Shown piece after piece: positions 1 through 13,300 of a DNA stretch of 64,000 nucleotides. The DNA is from Acridotheres tristis (Eukaryota > Chordata > Aves > Passeriformes > Sturnidae). The notes under the pieces are model-generated. The model saw nothing but the letters and a program-made list of their open reading frames with translations, searched no databases and was not told the DNA's origin. The position numbers and the translations under genes were made by a program. The stretch lies in NCBI GenBank assembly GCA_037013685.1, contig CM072899.1:7730479-7794478 (forward strand), written 5' to 3'. Numbering within the stretch: position 1 is the first letter of the stretch; every line of letters begins with the position of its first letter.

Positions 1-3000
1 TGAGAATACCTTCGTTTTACTGAACTGCTTTGATTTCAAGACTTCTGAGCTGAATTTTCTTGCTTCTTTATAATCCTGTCTTAACTATCACTGAGTTTGA
101 AGTGAGAAAGGAGCTTAGACAGATCTATATCGGTGTTCATTCATGCCAGACTGTTGCATTTTCATCTGAAACACGGTTTGAAAAAAATTCCAGTTGAGGG
201 CAGGAGTAGCAGGGGGAGCACAGGGAATGCTAATCCCCTGCTCAGCTCTTGTGAGAGCCACAGGTGATAATTAGTCATTGGCCATCATGCCAATGGACTC
301 TTATATTGTCTTCTCTGACTGGAAAAAAAAAGCCATAAAAATAATTCTCACCCCTTTCCCCTCCATTTCTGGGTTTGTACAGATGATGCAATGATTCAGG
401 CAGTGACCTGAGGTTTTTGCAGGAGCTCCTCCCAGGACATTCACCTCCCACCTGCTGTGGGAAGTAGGCACGTTCAAAACTCAGCAGAGAAATAAACCTC
501 AGATGGTGAAAGATGCAGCTTGGGTTTATTTCCATCCCCCAGCTTTACTCCACATCAGTTCAAAGGCCTGGATGCCCTTCATTTTCACCAGGTGAAAACA
601 TTATCATCAAGATAATAGAATGGAAGCCACCAAGGGGCTCCACCTCTACTGAAAACAAAACCTGACATGTAGACACGTGAAAACCCCAAATTAATATTGC
701 ACTACAATATGGAAAGGAGGAAATATTGCTGAAAACCAACACATGCTTTGCACATTAGCTAGAAAACTCTCAGAGATGGACAGAGCAGCAAACTTCACAT
801 GTAGCACTCAGTCTCAAGAGTATCTTATTTTTCTTTTCTACATTTCAGTCTCAAATAGACATTTTATGTTATAAAATTTTCTCTGCAATTAAAAACCAGC
901 TAATAACACTTCACCTGATCCTCACACCTATGACTAATCAATGCAAGATTGAATCCATCTCCAGGACTAAGAATAGGATTTCTAATTTTCATAAAATTAC
1001 TTCCAGTGGGATTTCAACATTGTTTTTTTTAAACTTGAAGTATTTGATGAAAGGAGTTTAGGGGTTCACACTTCATACCATTTACCATCTAACTTTAAGT
1101 TAGTTCCACTTTTTATTTATGTGCTGAAAGGGATAGGTTTTCTTCCTCCTTATTTTATAGAACTGCCTTTACTGACAAAAATATAAGATCCCCATTCTGC
1201 TGGCCTTGCTTATCAGATTAGAGCCGAGTGTAATAAAATGGCTGTTTGACAAAGATTTTAACAAGGTACCCTATCACAGTCATTTTCATAATCTTATACT
1301 CCACTAATGCATTTCTCCCAATATTTTCTCAAAAACTTATTTAAGCCATAAAGCCTTGCAAAGATCACCCACATTTTACAGCACACAGTACACAAACTTG
1401 AATATTATTTTACATTTTTCTTTGTAAGTGTATGTGCAGCTCACAGTGTCTAGTAAATATTATGTCTTGTCACAGATAACCAGCCATTCAACTAATTGGA
1501 GATTTCTATTAAGATTTCTCCCAAACTCCCCCTTCCAGTAGCATTTTTTCATCCTAATTCATCTCTCTGAAAATGAAGTCCATTTTCTCTGTATTATCAA
1601 TTTCTGTAGGAGATACTGGTATCATTTTAAATTGAACAAGCAAAAAAAAAAAAAAAGTTTTAAGTCTGCAGAATTTATTTATACTGCAAGGTCTTGAAAG
1701 TGCCTTCTTAAGCCATTGAGGACAAAACTCTCAATCTATTTTACTGCTGTGGAATATATATTCCTCCTTTCCATCAGTTGGCTTTGCTTTAAGATATATA
1801 TTCAGTAAAAAAAAACAAACCAAAACAAAAAACAGCAGGAATGACTGAATGCGAATTTAAATTAGCTGATAATGCATCTCCTAGACATATTAAAAAATAG
1901 GTATTCAGTTCTTAATCAGAGCATTAAACACAGAAAAGCTCATCTCACAGGTACCTGTCACCTGTACCCCAGGAGATAATGTGAGCACACAACCAACCCA
2001 ATGTGCTTCCACTGGCTCTCACTCTGGTGACTTCCATCCACATTTTACCTGTGTCAATTCCATCAACACTAATTAATCCAACAGCAACCTTCTCCTGAAT
2101 CCAACCTTCACTCTTTTAAAGGTAACCATTATCTCATGAATCAAAGTCTCTGTCTGATTGTCCTGGAGGTCTGCATGCAATAAAATCCCGCTTATGGAAG
2201 TTGCCTGCGGGAGGTGCTGTTTCCTTTATCTCTCCTTTTTGTAAGAAAAGATGGACCCAGTTTCTGGCAGTTCAATCTCTGCCATTGAAGTCTACAGCCT
2301 TAACAGCTTCCTACAAACCACGTGGAGTTTTTCAGCTCAGGGGGTTGGGTTCTTGCCCACCTCCATGTAGAGGAGGCAGTGAAATACTCCTAGAGCACAT
2401 CTCGACACGGTCCTGCAGCCCAGCCTGCTGTAAAGCAATCTCTGTCAGCATACAGTGGCAGATTGCACAGGTTTAAATCACACCAGGAAGCAGCCAGGAC
2501 AGGTGGCTGCAAAAATAGAGGCTTCCAGGGAGCCAAAACCTGACTTTTTGGAACTGGTTTATTTTAAGAAGCAAGCTTTTCCTGTCAGCCCCTGGGCATG
2601 CAGCTTGCTTGAGGAACATCTCTCAGAGGCACTGGCTGGCAGGACATGTCAGATTGTTTCCAGCACTTTGGGTTTAAAACCATACAGGAATGGCATTTAT
2701 ATTTTCATTGATTAAGAATAATTTCCTTTTCAATCCGGGAAACAATGTGTATACATCAAGATAGTGTGATCTAGAGTCTAAAAAAGTCAGCAACAGATTC
2801 TTTTGTGTAAACAAGTCCTGTGAAGATGGCACAATTATTCAAAAAGTTTGTGGGAGAGACTGGACAGCATAACTAGCTGGAGGTCTTGTCTTGCTAGGGA
2901 TGTTCAAGTAAGAAATATGTGTGAAGTCAAGAAAATTGAGGATTGATGAGATAATGAGACCAAAGTCTATCAGCTCCAGCTTCAGCTGGACCAACCTGGG

Positions 3001-5999
3001 CTGAAGAGAAGCAGAAAGCAGAACTGCCACAATACTGGGAAACACAAGTGATTCCCACAAACACTGTTCTTCTTCTTCTTCCAGATTTGTCAAAAAAATG
3101 CTTCTTTTACCAAGTGCGAGAGTCTGAATGGATGCTCCCTGCTCCACCATTGCTGCTCCCCCAGTATGGGCACGTTCTGCCAGCAGCACATTACCATAGG
3201 ATTTATTCAGGCAAATATTCCACGAGCAGGAGGTCACAGAAGTCACAATTCCACAGAAATAACACAGGGTTTGTCTATACATGGCCATTGGCATGAGGGG
3301 GTGTATTTGCTTTCCCCAGCCAAGCCAGGGGATGTTGATAAGGGTACAAGGCTTTTCCAGGGACAATAGAAGATTGTTGTTTTTATTTTTTAAAGGTCTG
3401 AACTATACAAAACCTAAAGAGCGATTTAACAAACAGCAGGTTTCTAAGAGCCAAGCAGTGGCCCAAAAATGCTTTTAGATAAAGGTATTATAGTTCAGTG
3501 ATTTGCAAAATACAGATAGATTATTTAAACTGCACTTCTACAGTAGAGCTACAAAGTATTTTTGAGCTTAAAACTGAAAACATATAAAACCAACAAACAT
3601 ACCCCAAAGATATTGAAACGTCTTATTAAAAAAGCTGAGAGAGTTGTGAATGTAAAAGCATCCTGCCCTGCCTGCAGAACCACCCCAAGTCTTCCACTTG
3701 CACAGACCCAACACTCACAGGCAGGTAGCATCCTCCTGCTCTGCAAGAATAACCTGCTCCAGAGAGCTGGAGCCTCCCCAGCCAGAGAATAACACCCCTG
3801 CATGGGTCAGACAGCTGTGCCACCACACAGAGTGCCTGTGCCTTGAAAGGGATGAAGCACATCTACAAACCCTGGTTTGGACCCCAGTCTCTGCTTCCTA
3901 AATCTCCTGGATGGCTCAGGACAGAAAATGGAATTCTTTTCTCCCTTACAGTGGTGGAGGGAAGAATAACCTCTGGCCTTACAAAGCTGCTGCAAATAGG
4001 ACATCTTGGACATTCCCTCGATGAAGACAACATTAAACATAACAAGCCACTGTCAGCTCAGTGTGATTTTTATGGCCCAGACCCTACTTCAAAATTCACT
4101 GGTAAGAAACAAGGGTTTTTTTCTAATGAAATAGCAGACTGGAAATAGAAGTAATGGATGCACTAAAGATCTTTAAAACAGCATTATTGCAGTGTTCTGG
4201 GTTAATCAGGCCCATACGGTTTGGTACAAAATTAATCATCTACAACTGAAGTAACAAAGTCTCACTTGGAGGCCACATCTCTGCTTGGCATGGGCCCAGG
4301 AATGCACACTATGTCAGACTGCTGAAAAACCATGGGGAAGGAACAGAAATAGTCATCTTCCCTACCCAAGTGCCTCAGGCATTCTCTCCATCACACCAAA
4401 CAAGGAGGTTCAGCATCTCCCATCAGAATTTCTCTGGATTTACTGCAGGTACAAGACCTGTGCTCTTTCAGTCATGTGGCAACTAAGAGTTTCATTATAA
4501 CATATATACCATTGAAAATAATAGAGCCATTTTTTACCACAATTAGCTTTATTTGCTCTAAATTCTTGTTCCCCAAAGACACATTAGATCCTCAAACACA
4601 TGACTGGTCTAAACAAAATGGTTAAATCTAAATGACTGGATAATTTTCTGTTTGACAGTGAAACAGATGCAAACTACATAAAGTTAAACAGTAATGACTC
4701 TTCTGCAAAAGTTCTAGTAGATTAATATAGATGCTGGTAATTGCTATTAATTCCAGCTCAGTTTTAATTTGTGGTATAGGCAGTTGCAGTACTTTTCACC
4801 AAAAATGCATCAAACTCGAGACATGCTCTGTTTCCCATTAACGTCATCTCTGGCAGAGCTGGGGGCACACACAGACTGGAGGCATCTGTTACACACGGAG
4901 CAGGGCACAGGGGTAGGCTGCTCAGGGAGAAAAAACAGGTTTCCATCTCACTGCGCCTCTCATCCCCTTGCAGCTCCACTGAGGATGCTGGAACACCTTT
5001 ATTTTGCCTGTTGGGAACGTCAGGAGGACAAGGCTGCTCTCGGATTTTCATACTGGTAACAAAATATTTGGAAGCAGAGGGGAGAGTATTCATGCCTTTT
5101 TCTTTTCTTCTCATCATGAGCAGGACTAGACACAGGCTAGTCCCAGCTCTACACAGTAATTTAAAATCAATATAATCACAGTGAACTTTGTCACCTCTGC
5201 TTCAGCTGAGTAGGTTTTTCATTCGGGTCTCTTGCCATTTTTCTCCCTGAAAATAAGTTCTTCAGTTTCTAGTCTGCCTTGAAATGAAATAAAGCCACCC
5301 GTGGCTTCAACACAGCACGTGAGTAGTCTCTCAAGACATGCAAGACACAGAGCAAACTTCCATCATCTGCACATAGCTACATTCAAACAATGATTTCCAT
5401 TAAATATTTAGGACTCAAATATTTATATCCAGTCAATTACATTGAACATTACTTATTCTCCAGGGAATTCTTGCTCTCCCTCAGCACAGAAGAGAGGACC
5501 AAAGTGCATTTCCTGTACTTAATAATAACACAGTAACACCTATGAAGAAAATCATCCCCATTAGATGCAAAGACCTTGGAAGCAAATATACATGTTTAGT
5601 ATAAAAGAAAATAGAAATATCTTTTTGGAGCCAATATTAATAAATGCTCATCTCTGCCCCAAGAAGCTTAATGCTTAACTCCAAGAGAGACTAAAATGTG
5701 TGTGGGGGTAAAGGTCAGTGATGTAGGAGCCTTTTCCACAGCTGTACCTTCATTCTGGAATACAGGCAGTGGGCAGGTCTGCCAGGCTGCAGAGTAATGC
5801 CCCAGGAATGGAACAGTCATCAGTACCAGAATTTCTCACCAGTGCTCTTGTCCAGTCCTAGTGGGAAGATTTACAGCTGGCATTTTGTACCAAAGAAATC
5901 ACCAGCTAGGCTTTGCTAATCGTGTTATCATGCTCAGTAATTCATACAGCTCTCCCACAGCAAAACCTTTTTATTACAGAATTTCAAAAACCAATACTT
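1..5999. other. Intronic sequence without recognised genes
   Basis: The region alternates between AT-rich stretches (about 780-1900, 4490-4770, 5380-5640) and slightly GC-richer stretches (about 2190-2700, 3660-3900, 4830-5050). Reading frames on both strands are short and give no known domain. A 7-bp inverted repeat with a one-base centre lies at 1089-1103. Apart from the A-rich tracts listed separately, I see nothing functional. Confidence 0.7.
1642..1833. repeat. Short A-rich tracts (A15 at 1642-1656; A/C-rich at 1807-1833)
   Basis: There is a run of 15 A residues, then about 150 bases of ordinary AT-rich sequence, then a second tract of A runs broken by single C or CC. No retrotransposon body is recognisable upstream of either tract, so they are called only as simple sequence. 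Confidence 0.8.
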
Positions 6000-6180
6000 G
6001 AATTTTAAACTTTAATATGAACTTACATTTTAAAACATTAAATTATCCAGTGAAGCGGACGTGAATGTGAAAAAAGGCCATTTCCTCCATCATTTCATTA
6101 AATTTGAAAGTACTTATTTATTTTAATAAGTAGAGATGTCCATATGCCAGGAAATTAACATCAAAGAATGTTAAATATGC
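6000..6180. promoter_or_regulatory. Possible conserved non-coding block with 8-bp inverted repeat
   Basis: This is an AT-rich, repeat-free block containing several TTTAAA and ATTAAA-like words and a perfect inverted repeat: TACTTATT at 6111-6118 and AATAAGTA at 6125-6132, separated by six bases. The composition resembles conserved intronic enhancers, but no conservation data are available here. Chance in AT-rich DNA is a real alternative. Confidence 0.2.
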
Positions 6181-9100
6181 CCAGTATCACTTAAAAGCCT
6201 ATGGAGCATTATGCATTTTCAGAAATAGCATAACTCAGCAAAACTACTTTCCCAGCTGTTACTTTTTATTACAGTTTCCAATAGTACTTTAGGGGGAAAA
6301 AAGCTGAAAATGTTTACCATAGTCTGCACTCCTGTTCATACTGAAATCAAAAGATGCAATGTTGAATGATGTGTTCAGGTGCCACACCACACCACCTTCC
6401 CTCATTTAAGGTCTTCTGCTAATTCCAAACAGATGGTTGCCTACAAATCCCTCTTCCAAGGGCTCCTGTGCAGACCTCCTCCATTGGCACGCATGATCAG
6501 GGCATCAAATGGAAAGGCAGGACTTGGACTATTTCCTCTGAACAGTTATACTTCACTTAGCACAACAGGATACAATTATGACTAATATTTTGATCACTTG
6601 AACCACCCAGACATTTTTCAGCCTTCAGAACCCATCTGCAGAACTTGCAGGGGTTTCCTTGCAGAAGCAGAACTTCACTGGCACATATTCTGAAAAGCTA
6701 CTTGTGAGCACTTGCCATTTTGAATGGGGGCCCATCATGGATTAGCCTAATTTCCTAAAGAAACAGGCTTAGTTATTTGAGCCTTCTACTGCATCTGGGC
6801 TACCAACTGCCCTGCCCTCCCACCACAACTTTCAAACTTGCTGGGTAACTCTGACCCCATCTGAGAGAAAGGAGTGACCTTACAGGTACAGCACAGCCAC
6901 TGCTTTAGTGATGCACAAGCACAGGGAACAGTGGCACAGAGCACAACTGGAGGCCATGAAATCAGCTCAGAGCTTCTTAGGCACTGGAGACTTTTCACAG
7001 GAATATGAAGCACTTAACAATTCCTAGAGCTGCACAGCTCTGGTGTTGTAACAGCAGAGAAAAGGAGGCTCTTAGTACCTTCTCTAGCTCATAGTCTTCA
7101 CCTCATTACACTCTGATGCATTTAACACCAAGCCACCTCTCAGATGACTTGCACAAATTTAAGCTAGAGCTAACTTTTCTGTTTGCACTGAGAGCAATTA
7201 TGTCCTGCAGGCATCTGGGGAGCCCTTGTCCAAAATAAGCAGTAACTGAACTACATGCACTGAGCCCTTTACAAAAGTCACATCCAATTCTCTGCACACA
7301 CTTTCACAGAGCAAACCCCCTTCCTCAGAGATCAGCATATGCTAATAGTGTATCATGAACATAAGTGTCTCAATTTCACGTCTCCAGCAACAGAAATATA
7401 AATTAAAAACACGATCTGAAGCACCACAGAAGCTTCCAAGTTGGAATCTCTCTGAAAAGTTCACGTCACCTCTGGGTAGGAGCAGACCAGCATCTGGCAT
7501 GTAAAATGGCTTTTCATAGCCCAAGGGGCCAGAAGGCTCCAGCAGCAGCCTGAGACACACCTCAGGAGCAAAAGACAGCATGAAAAACTGAACATGAAGT
7601 GATCTAAACTCTCCATGACTTCACTGCTGTGCTACCTCTGGATAAATCTTATTTCTGTACTTGGGAAATACGTTCACACAAACACAAAGCAAATCACATA
7701 ACTTCCACTTCTTCATTCTGAGTGTGTCCACTTAGTGATTTGTTCATCCAGGAGCTTGACACACGGGATGGGCCCCAGTGCTCCAGGACCAGATGATGTG
7801 AAATACAGCAGAGGGGCCCTGGGAGGTCCCAACCCACCACAGTGCAAAAGCAAATGATCAACATTTAAAGGACTTTTGTCACCCCAGTTCTAGCTGTGAG
7901 TGCATTATGGGGAGTTGGGACACACAGGAAGCATTTGTTTCACTATTCCACAGAAGGAAAGCAACAGAAACTGCAGTCACATGCCAATACTCATCACTTT
8001 CAGGCATTCAGCTGCAGGGACTTCTCCTCTTTTGTTCATTTCTGAGGAAATTTATACACCAAGACAGTTCAGAAAACCTCACAAGAGAGTCAGAAATCAA
8101 GAAACCCATGTGGAACAGCTTCTCCTGAATTTTCTGTCAGCTGCACAACTTAGATGTTGGCCTGAATGCTTTAATTTATATCAAGCTAAAAAAGGCAGCT
8201 TGGGCCAGCATCAGAGACCTCAGTTCAGCCACACTGGGGTGATGATGTGAGACATGGCACCCAGCCTCCCTGTGCCCTTTACAGCTGTGCTCACAGCATG
8301 AGCTCAGCCACAGCAGCTGTGCTAAGGAGAGATGTGTCTGTGAACCTGCCTGCAAGGCTGCAATCCCACAGCAGCCTGGAGAAAACGTGCATGGAGTGAG
8401 ACTGCATTCAAACAGGAGTGTCAGGGAGAGCTTTACTTCAGCCATGGCCAGAACAGACTGTCTCAGTTAAACCCAGCAAGTTCTGTTGGGAAGGAAGCAG
8501 GCAGGATGGAGATGGAGGAAGATGCTGCTCAATGCTCATGGCAGCAAAGACTCCATCAGTGGAAGAGTTACTCGCTGGTCAAGTCTTAGATATTTTTAAA
8601 GGAGTTCCGTGTTTCAAAAGTATTTCACCCCACAAGGGCTCCATGAGTAAGAAATACCCACAAGCCCTTACTATGGCAGGTCAAGTGCCAATCTTTACAT
8701 CTCTGCAACAGGAACAAAGGATTCCTAATTCTTCACAAATGAAACCACTCATCTCCCTAATTATCCTGAAAACATTATCAACCCACAGTCCCATTCATCT
8801 CACAACTGGACAATGTAAAGAGATGGAAATGGATGGGAACACACACTTAGGAAACATTCATTCAGGGTTCAGTTGAATTAAATCCACTTGCTTTCCCAGC
8901 TTTACAAAAACAGAAGCTTGATACTCAGGTTCTCAGTAAGGCTTGACATTATTTTTACACTGCAGAGCAACATACCTCTTCAATAAATCATCCCAGTGCC
9001 AATAGCCTCCCTCAGATAGAAAGGCTACAGAGATGACCCTTAAAATTTCAGGAGACTTGAAAACATTTCCAGAAAATCACTCAAGTGCTGTTTAAGGATG

Positions 9101-10089
9101 TAATTTATATGCACAGCTCTGCACTCCATTGCAGGAGTTCATATTTATTTAATTTGACAAGTTAAAAGTGTGCCCATCCAACTTTTCAGGCACATGCAGT
9201 CTTTGAAAAAAACTTTGTAACTTAAAGCCAAATGTTCTGTATATTGAATAGGAAAAGAATGTGATCTTCCTCAAACTCACTGGAAAAAACTGAAATCATC
9301 AAACAGACTAAGAGCTTCAACAAAGAACCAGCACAGGAGAAACGGAGTTTGCTGGTGAAGGAAGAATTAAGCTCCATAGCCTGATCACCTCCAGAAGACC
9401 TTCTGCTAGCCCAGGAGCTCACAGCAGCTGTGCTACCAACTCGGTGTCCCCCAAAGGAGGCAGTCTCCAAGGCAACAAGCTCTCCTCAATTAGCATCTGA
9501 CAAGGTGGATGTGTGGCCTCAGAGACAGAGCACAGCACTGGGACCTGCAGGGAATTTCTCACTGTTGTGCATGGCATGGGGTGTATCCCAAAGTTACACT
9601 GCCCTGCCCCTCAGGCCCCACATCCACCTCAGAGACACTGTGAGAATTCAATTCCTTCAGCTGCTAAGCACTCGTTCTGCAGACCAAAGGATCTAGATGA
9701 GACTCTCCTTGATTCTTCCTTTCTCCAGCAGACATGTGACATTTGACACAGAATAAAGCCACAATAAACACCTGTCTGCCATGGCAGACCTGCCAGCAGC
9801 TGCCCAGGCTGGTGGAATGCCCAGCCCTGCAAGGCAGCCCAGTGTGCCAGACCTGCTCCTTGTGCAGGCAGGGGCTGCTTTTCAGGGATCATAATGATTA
9901 AAAAACGTAAATCTGCAATACCACATTCTGCAAGATGGAGGCTTTTGGGAAAGTGGAGAGATAGAGCAATTCCTGGGGCACAGATACTGAAAAAAAAATT
10001 ATCTTCTGAGCAGTGACTAGAAAGCTACAGAGAAGCCATCTGACATAGCAAAAATAACAGAGATAATTCTACATCTACTGCATCAACTG
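6181..10089. other. Intronic sequence without recognised genes
   Basis: This is moderately GC-richer DNA with short open frames on both strands (for example 8418-8876 plus, 7342-7581 minus). None gives a known domain or a credible exon bounded by strong splice sites. No tandem repeat or interspersed element is recognised. Confidence 0.7.
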
Positions 10090-10330
10090 CAGTACTGGCC
10101 TGGCTCAGCCATTTCATACAAAGACTCTGCTTATATCCTGCAACTAGAATTCTGATTCATTCCTTGATTATTTCATGCTTGGACTATTGCAATAATGTTT
10201 GTGCCAAGCTACTTGTTTTTTCTTTTTAATCCACACACTACCAGACTATTCAGAGCTTCCGTGCTTGCTTTGTTTCTCACTGAAGTATCCTTGCTGTTCA
10301 CATACTTTTTTTCTCCTATATGTGTTCAGT
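10090..10330 (+). repeat. Old L2-type LINE reverse-transcriptase fossil
   Basis: Positions 10155-10199 translate to IHSLIISCLDYCNNV. This matches the hallmark of the L2 LINE reverse-transcriptase region, where the family has a His-Ala-hydrophobic-Ser-Arg-Leu-Asp-Tyr-Cys-Asn pattern. Further on, near 10275-10300, a Ser-His-stop-Ser-Ile-Leu-Ala stretch resembles the His-Ile-Thr-Pro-Val-Leu segment that follows in L2, but with a stop codon and a probable frame change. The copy is heavily decayed and its edges are approximate. L2 relics are known in bird genomes. A chance match is possible but unlikely for the core motif. Confidence 0.6.
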
Positions 10331-13300
10331 TACATATGAAATCAAGACTGGAACTCCAATGGATCACTGCAATCATTCTAGAACCTCAAAAACAGCAGGT
10401 TCCAACTTTCTGAGTATTCTCCAGTCCATTTGCTGAGCTTGTATCACAGCTGCTACCCAAATACTCCATCTTTCTTTTGCATGCTTAAAATATATGCATT
10501 TCACGTGTTCTTATGTCTAAAGAACTTCAAATATTTTATCCTGTTGCTTATTTCAGTGCCTAGAGATCAACTAAATGGACAACTTTTTGCTGCACTTCAG
10601 CACAATCTCAGCCCTTCGAAACAGTGCACTGGTTGTTGTAATTCCAGAGGTTTTCCACAAATGTCCCAGTGTTCACATTGAAAGAAAATGCAACAAAAAG
10701 CACAGTACATTTAAAGAAGTGAGAGGTCTCCCCTCCCCAGCTAAAGCAGCTCTTTGTGCTCCCTCGTGTGAGGGGAGATTGCCACAGCTAGCATTGCAGC
10801 AGTGCAAAGTAAAATACTTGTGATGCACTATTGAAACAACTGTATCTGAAACTCTGAAGATTTCATCTCACATCTGTTGCTGTTATTTTATACTTCTGTG
10901 CTGGGGAAAAAAATTCATGAAAGAGTGAAAGTTGAGGGGATTGGTTCCTTGCACATCTTATATTTCAGCCTCTCAAAGCTATTCATCTGCCAATGGCCTA
11001 TCGGGTAAGAAACAGTAAAGTAAAAATTCAGAACACTCAAAAATCAGAGATTTGCTTTAATGCACTTAAGCATGAAAACCAATCAAATTCTAGTGAGAAC
11101 CTTGCCAAAAGAAAAGAAAAAAGGGAATTTCACCATATCTGCATCTGACTTTTAAAAATCCAGTCAAGCATTTCAATATAGACTGGATATACCAGGATTG
11201 ACTATGACAGTACTTGGAATAAAAACTGGAAAAACAGTTTTCTTGCACACAAGAAAAGGTGGCAAGAGAGAGAGTAAACAGTATTAATGGCATTCAATAA
11301 TGAAATCGTGTCTGTGTCTAAGTAGAAACTAAATTACTATCTGAGGTTTCCTTAGCAGATTATTTAGAAACTTGCCAATAGACAAACAAAGTAAGTGACA
11401 AGACTCTCAATCAGAGCTGTGCTCCCCAGCAATATGGCTTAGTAAAAATGATACAGACTACTTGGGCTGCTCCCGGCAAGGCTGGCTCTCCTCAGGGAAC
11501 TGCTAATGGTAAATACTCAACACAAGCGTGATTGTGAGTTCCTTATTCATGCTATGGTTAGGAAGATGTATCCTGTTCTCTGGGATAGGAATGTGACAGC
11601 TCATTGCTTCATTCTCAGAACATTAACAAAAGATAGTATTTTGTACCGGTTCCTGCACAGGGGCAGAATAGCTAAGGAAAGATGAAAGGCATTCTCCTTG
11701 ACATCCTCCCAGTAGTGCACAGTTGAGATGCAGATTCTGCAGGCACAGACGTGGCTTGTGCACATCTGTACAGTGTCGTGGACATGAAGACTCACGAACC
11801 AGAAACGTCAGAATACAAACAATCAAAATATACAGATGGTAATTCCTGTTTGTTTGAGAAAACACACAGCAGTTGCTTTAGCTGTGCACATTCAAAGTCA
11901 GGGTTCATGCTCAGACAGTAGCAGCAAACTCTCAAGCCATGGTTTCCTGTGTTCCCCTTATGAAAGAGTGTAGCATTGATTTCTGGAACAACTGTTCCAC
12001 TAATAAGATGCATATGGAAACGAATGCCTTGCAGCTGGTTCCAGCAGGGTTCACTGAAGACTACTATTCATCTCTGATGAATGCAGATAAAAATATTCAA
12101 AGCTCAGTTTACTGATCAGATCAGATATTAATGGCAATGTTTTTCCTACTTCTCTCAGCTTAGCTCCTCTTTAGAAAGTCAGCTCAAAAGAGTGAGAAAG
12201 CTAGAGAGCCAGAACCGCCTCATTTTGACTATCCTGCATTTTTTTATGAGTACTTTTACAGAGGAATGATAACTGAACACATGGTGTGCCAGAGTTTTGG
12301 TCAATATCGAGATTTATTATTCTGAGGGACTGAAGGAGTGAAATACTGACCACGGCAAATAGCCCATTAGTTACCTCTCAGTTCAGTAAGTCTTGATGCT
12401 TTCCTTACTATGTGCTGATTATTTCCTGTCCAATTCACATTAGCAGCTTATTAAATGAGAACAATCTAAGCAAAGAGAGAAATTCACACATTTACAAAGG
12501 ATATTCCAAGTTACACTCCATCACAGTTAACACCATTTGCTGTTCTTTCAGGAAATAACCATTACCCATCATTCCTGTTTTAATGCCTGCAATTGCTTTT
12601 GAGAATAACTATATTTTAAATAATAGCATCTTAAAGGACAGCAATAACTGCCTAAGTGTTGTAGGACAAAGCATTCACACACTGACAGTGTCCACTAGCT
12701 TGACAGCATGGCCAAAGTTCCTGTTCTTAATGGACACCTTTCCCCACTCACAGGGTCATCTCTACTCTTGTAAAGCCTATTTTTCTTCTATTAACTTCTA
12801 ATGCTCACGGCAGTTGCACAGAATCTTGAAGAGAAAGGATTCAGCATTTAGACAGAAAAAAACATCAGTAAGGACATGCACAAATAACAGAAGCATTATA
12901 AGCAGTGCCAATAATTTCACATAGAATATGAGAGACTAAAGGTACAAAGAGGAAAGAGATGCCTTGAATACACCATAAGATTAAAGGGAAAAAAACAACT
13001 GTATGAGTTTTTTTACACAGGATTCTCTTTACAAAGCCACAGTTAGATAAACATCTAAAAAGAACACATCTACATCCTCAGCCAAGGATTTTTTGTTCTC
13101 TGAGAAGCCCAAATGGTTTTGATTACTCAAAAGAGTATTTCTTGAATGAGTCAGCTCACAAAACTGAAGCTGATCAGCAGAACATTCACCAGGGGAGGAG
13201 GGCACACCAGCCCTGCCAGTGCCAGCACCCCAGCTCAGCTGGGAAACTCCAGTGATAAAAGCACCAACACCTACAACATCCTGCCCCAGAACAGTGCAGA

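Noticed and set aside
2839..3366. 175-codon minus-strand frame with a run of Glu residues.
   Set aside because: The Glu run comes from a TTC/TTCT microsatellite-like stretch on the plus strand; no homology is recognised.
5350..5460. A CATCATCTGC word like the antisense of the CR1 Ala-Asp-Asp region.
   Set aside because: The flanking sequence does not continue the CR1 pattern on either side; the same holds at about 62385.
5645..5695. Resemblance to the antisense 3' end of an L2 or MIR-type repeat (CTCTGCCCCAAGAAGCTTA).
   Set aside because: The match is short and there is no second supporting segment, so it could be chance.
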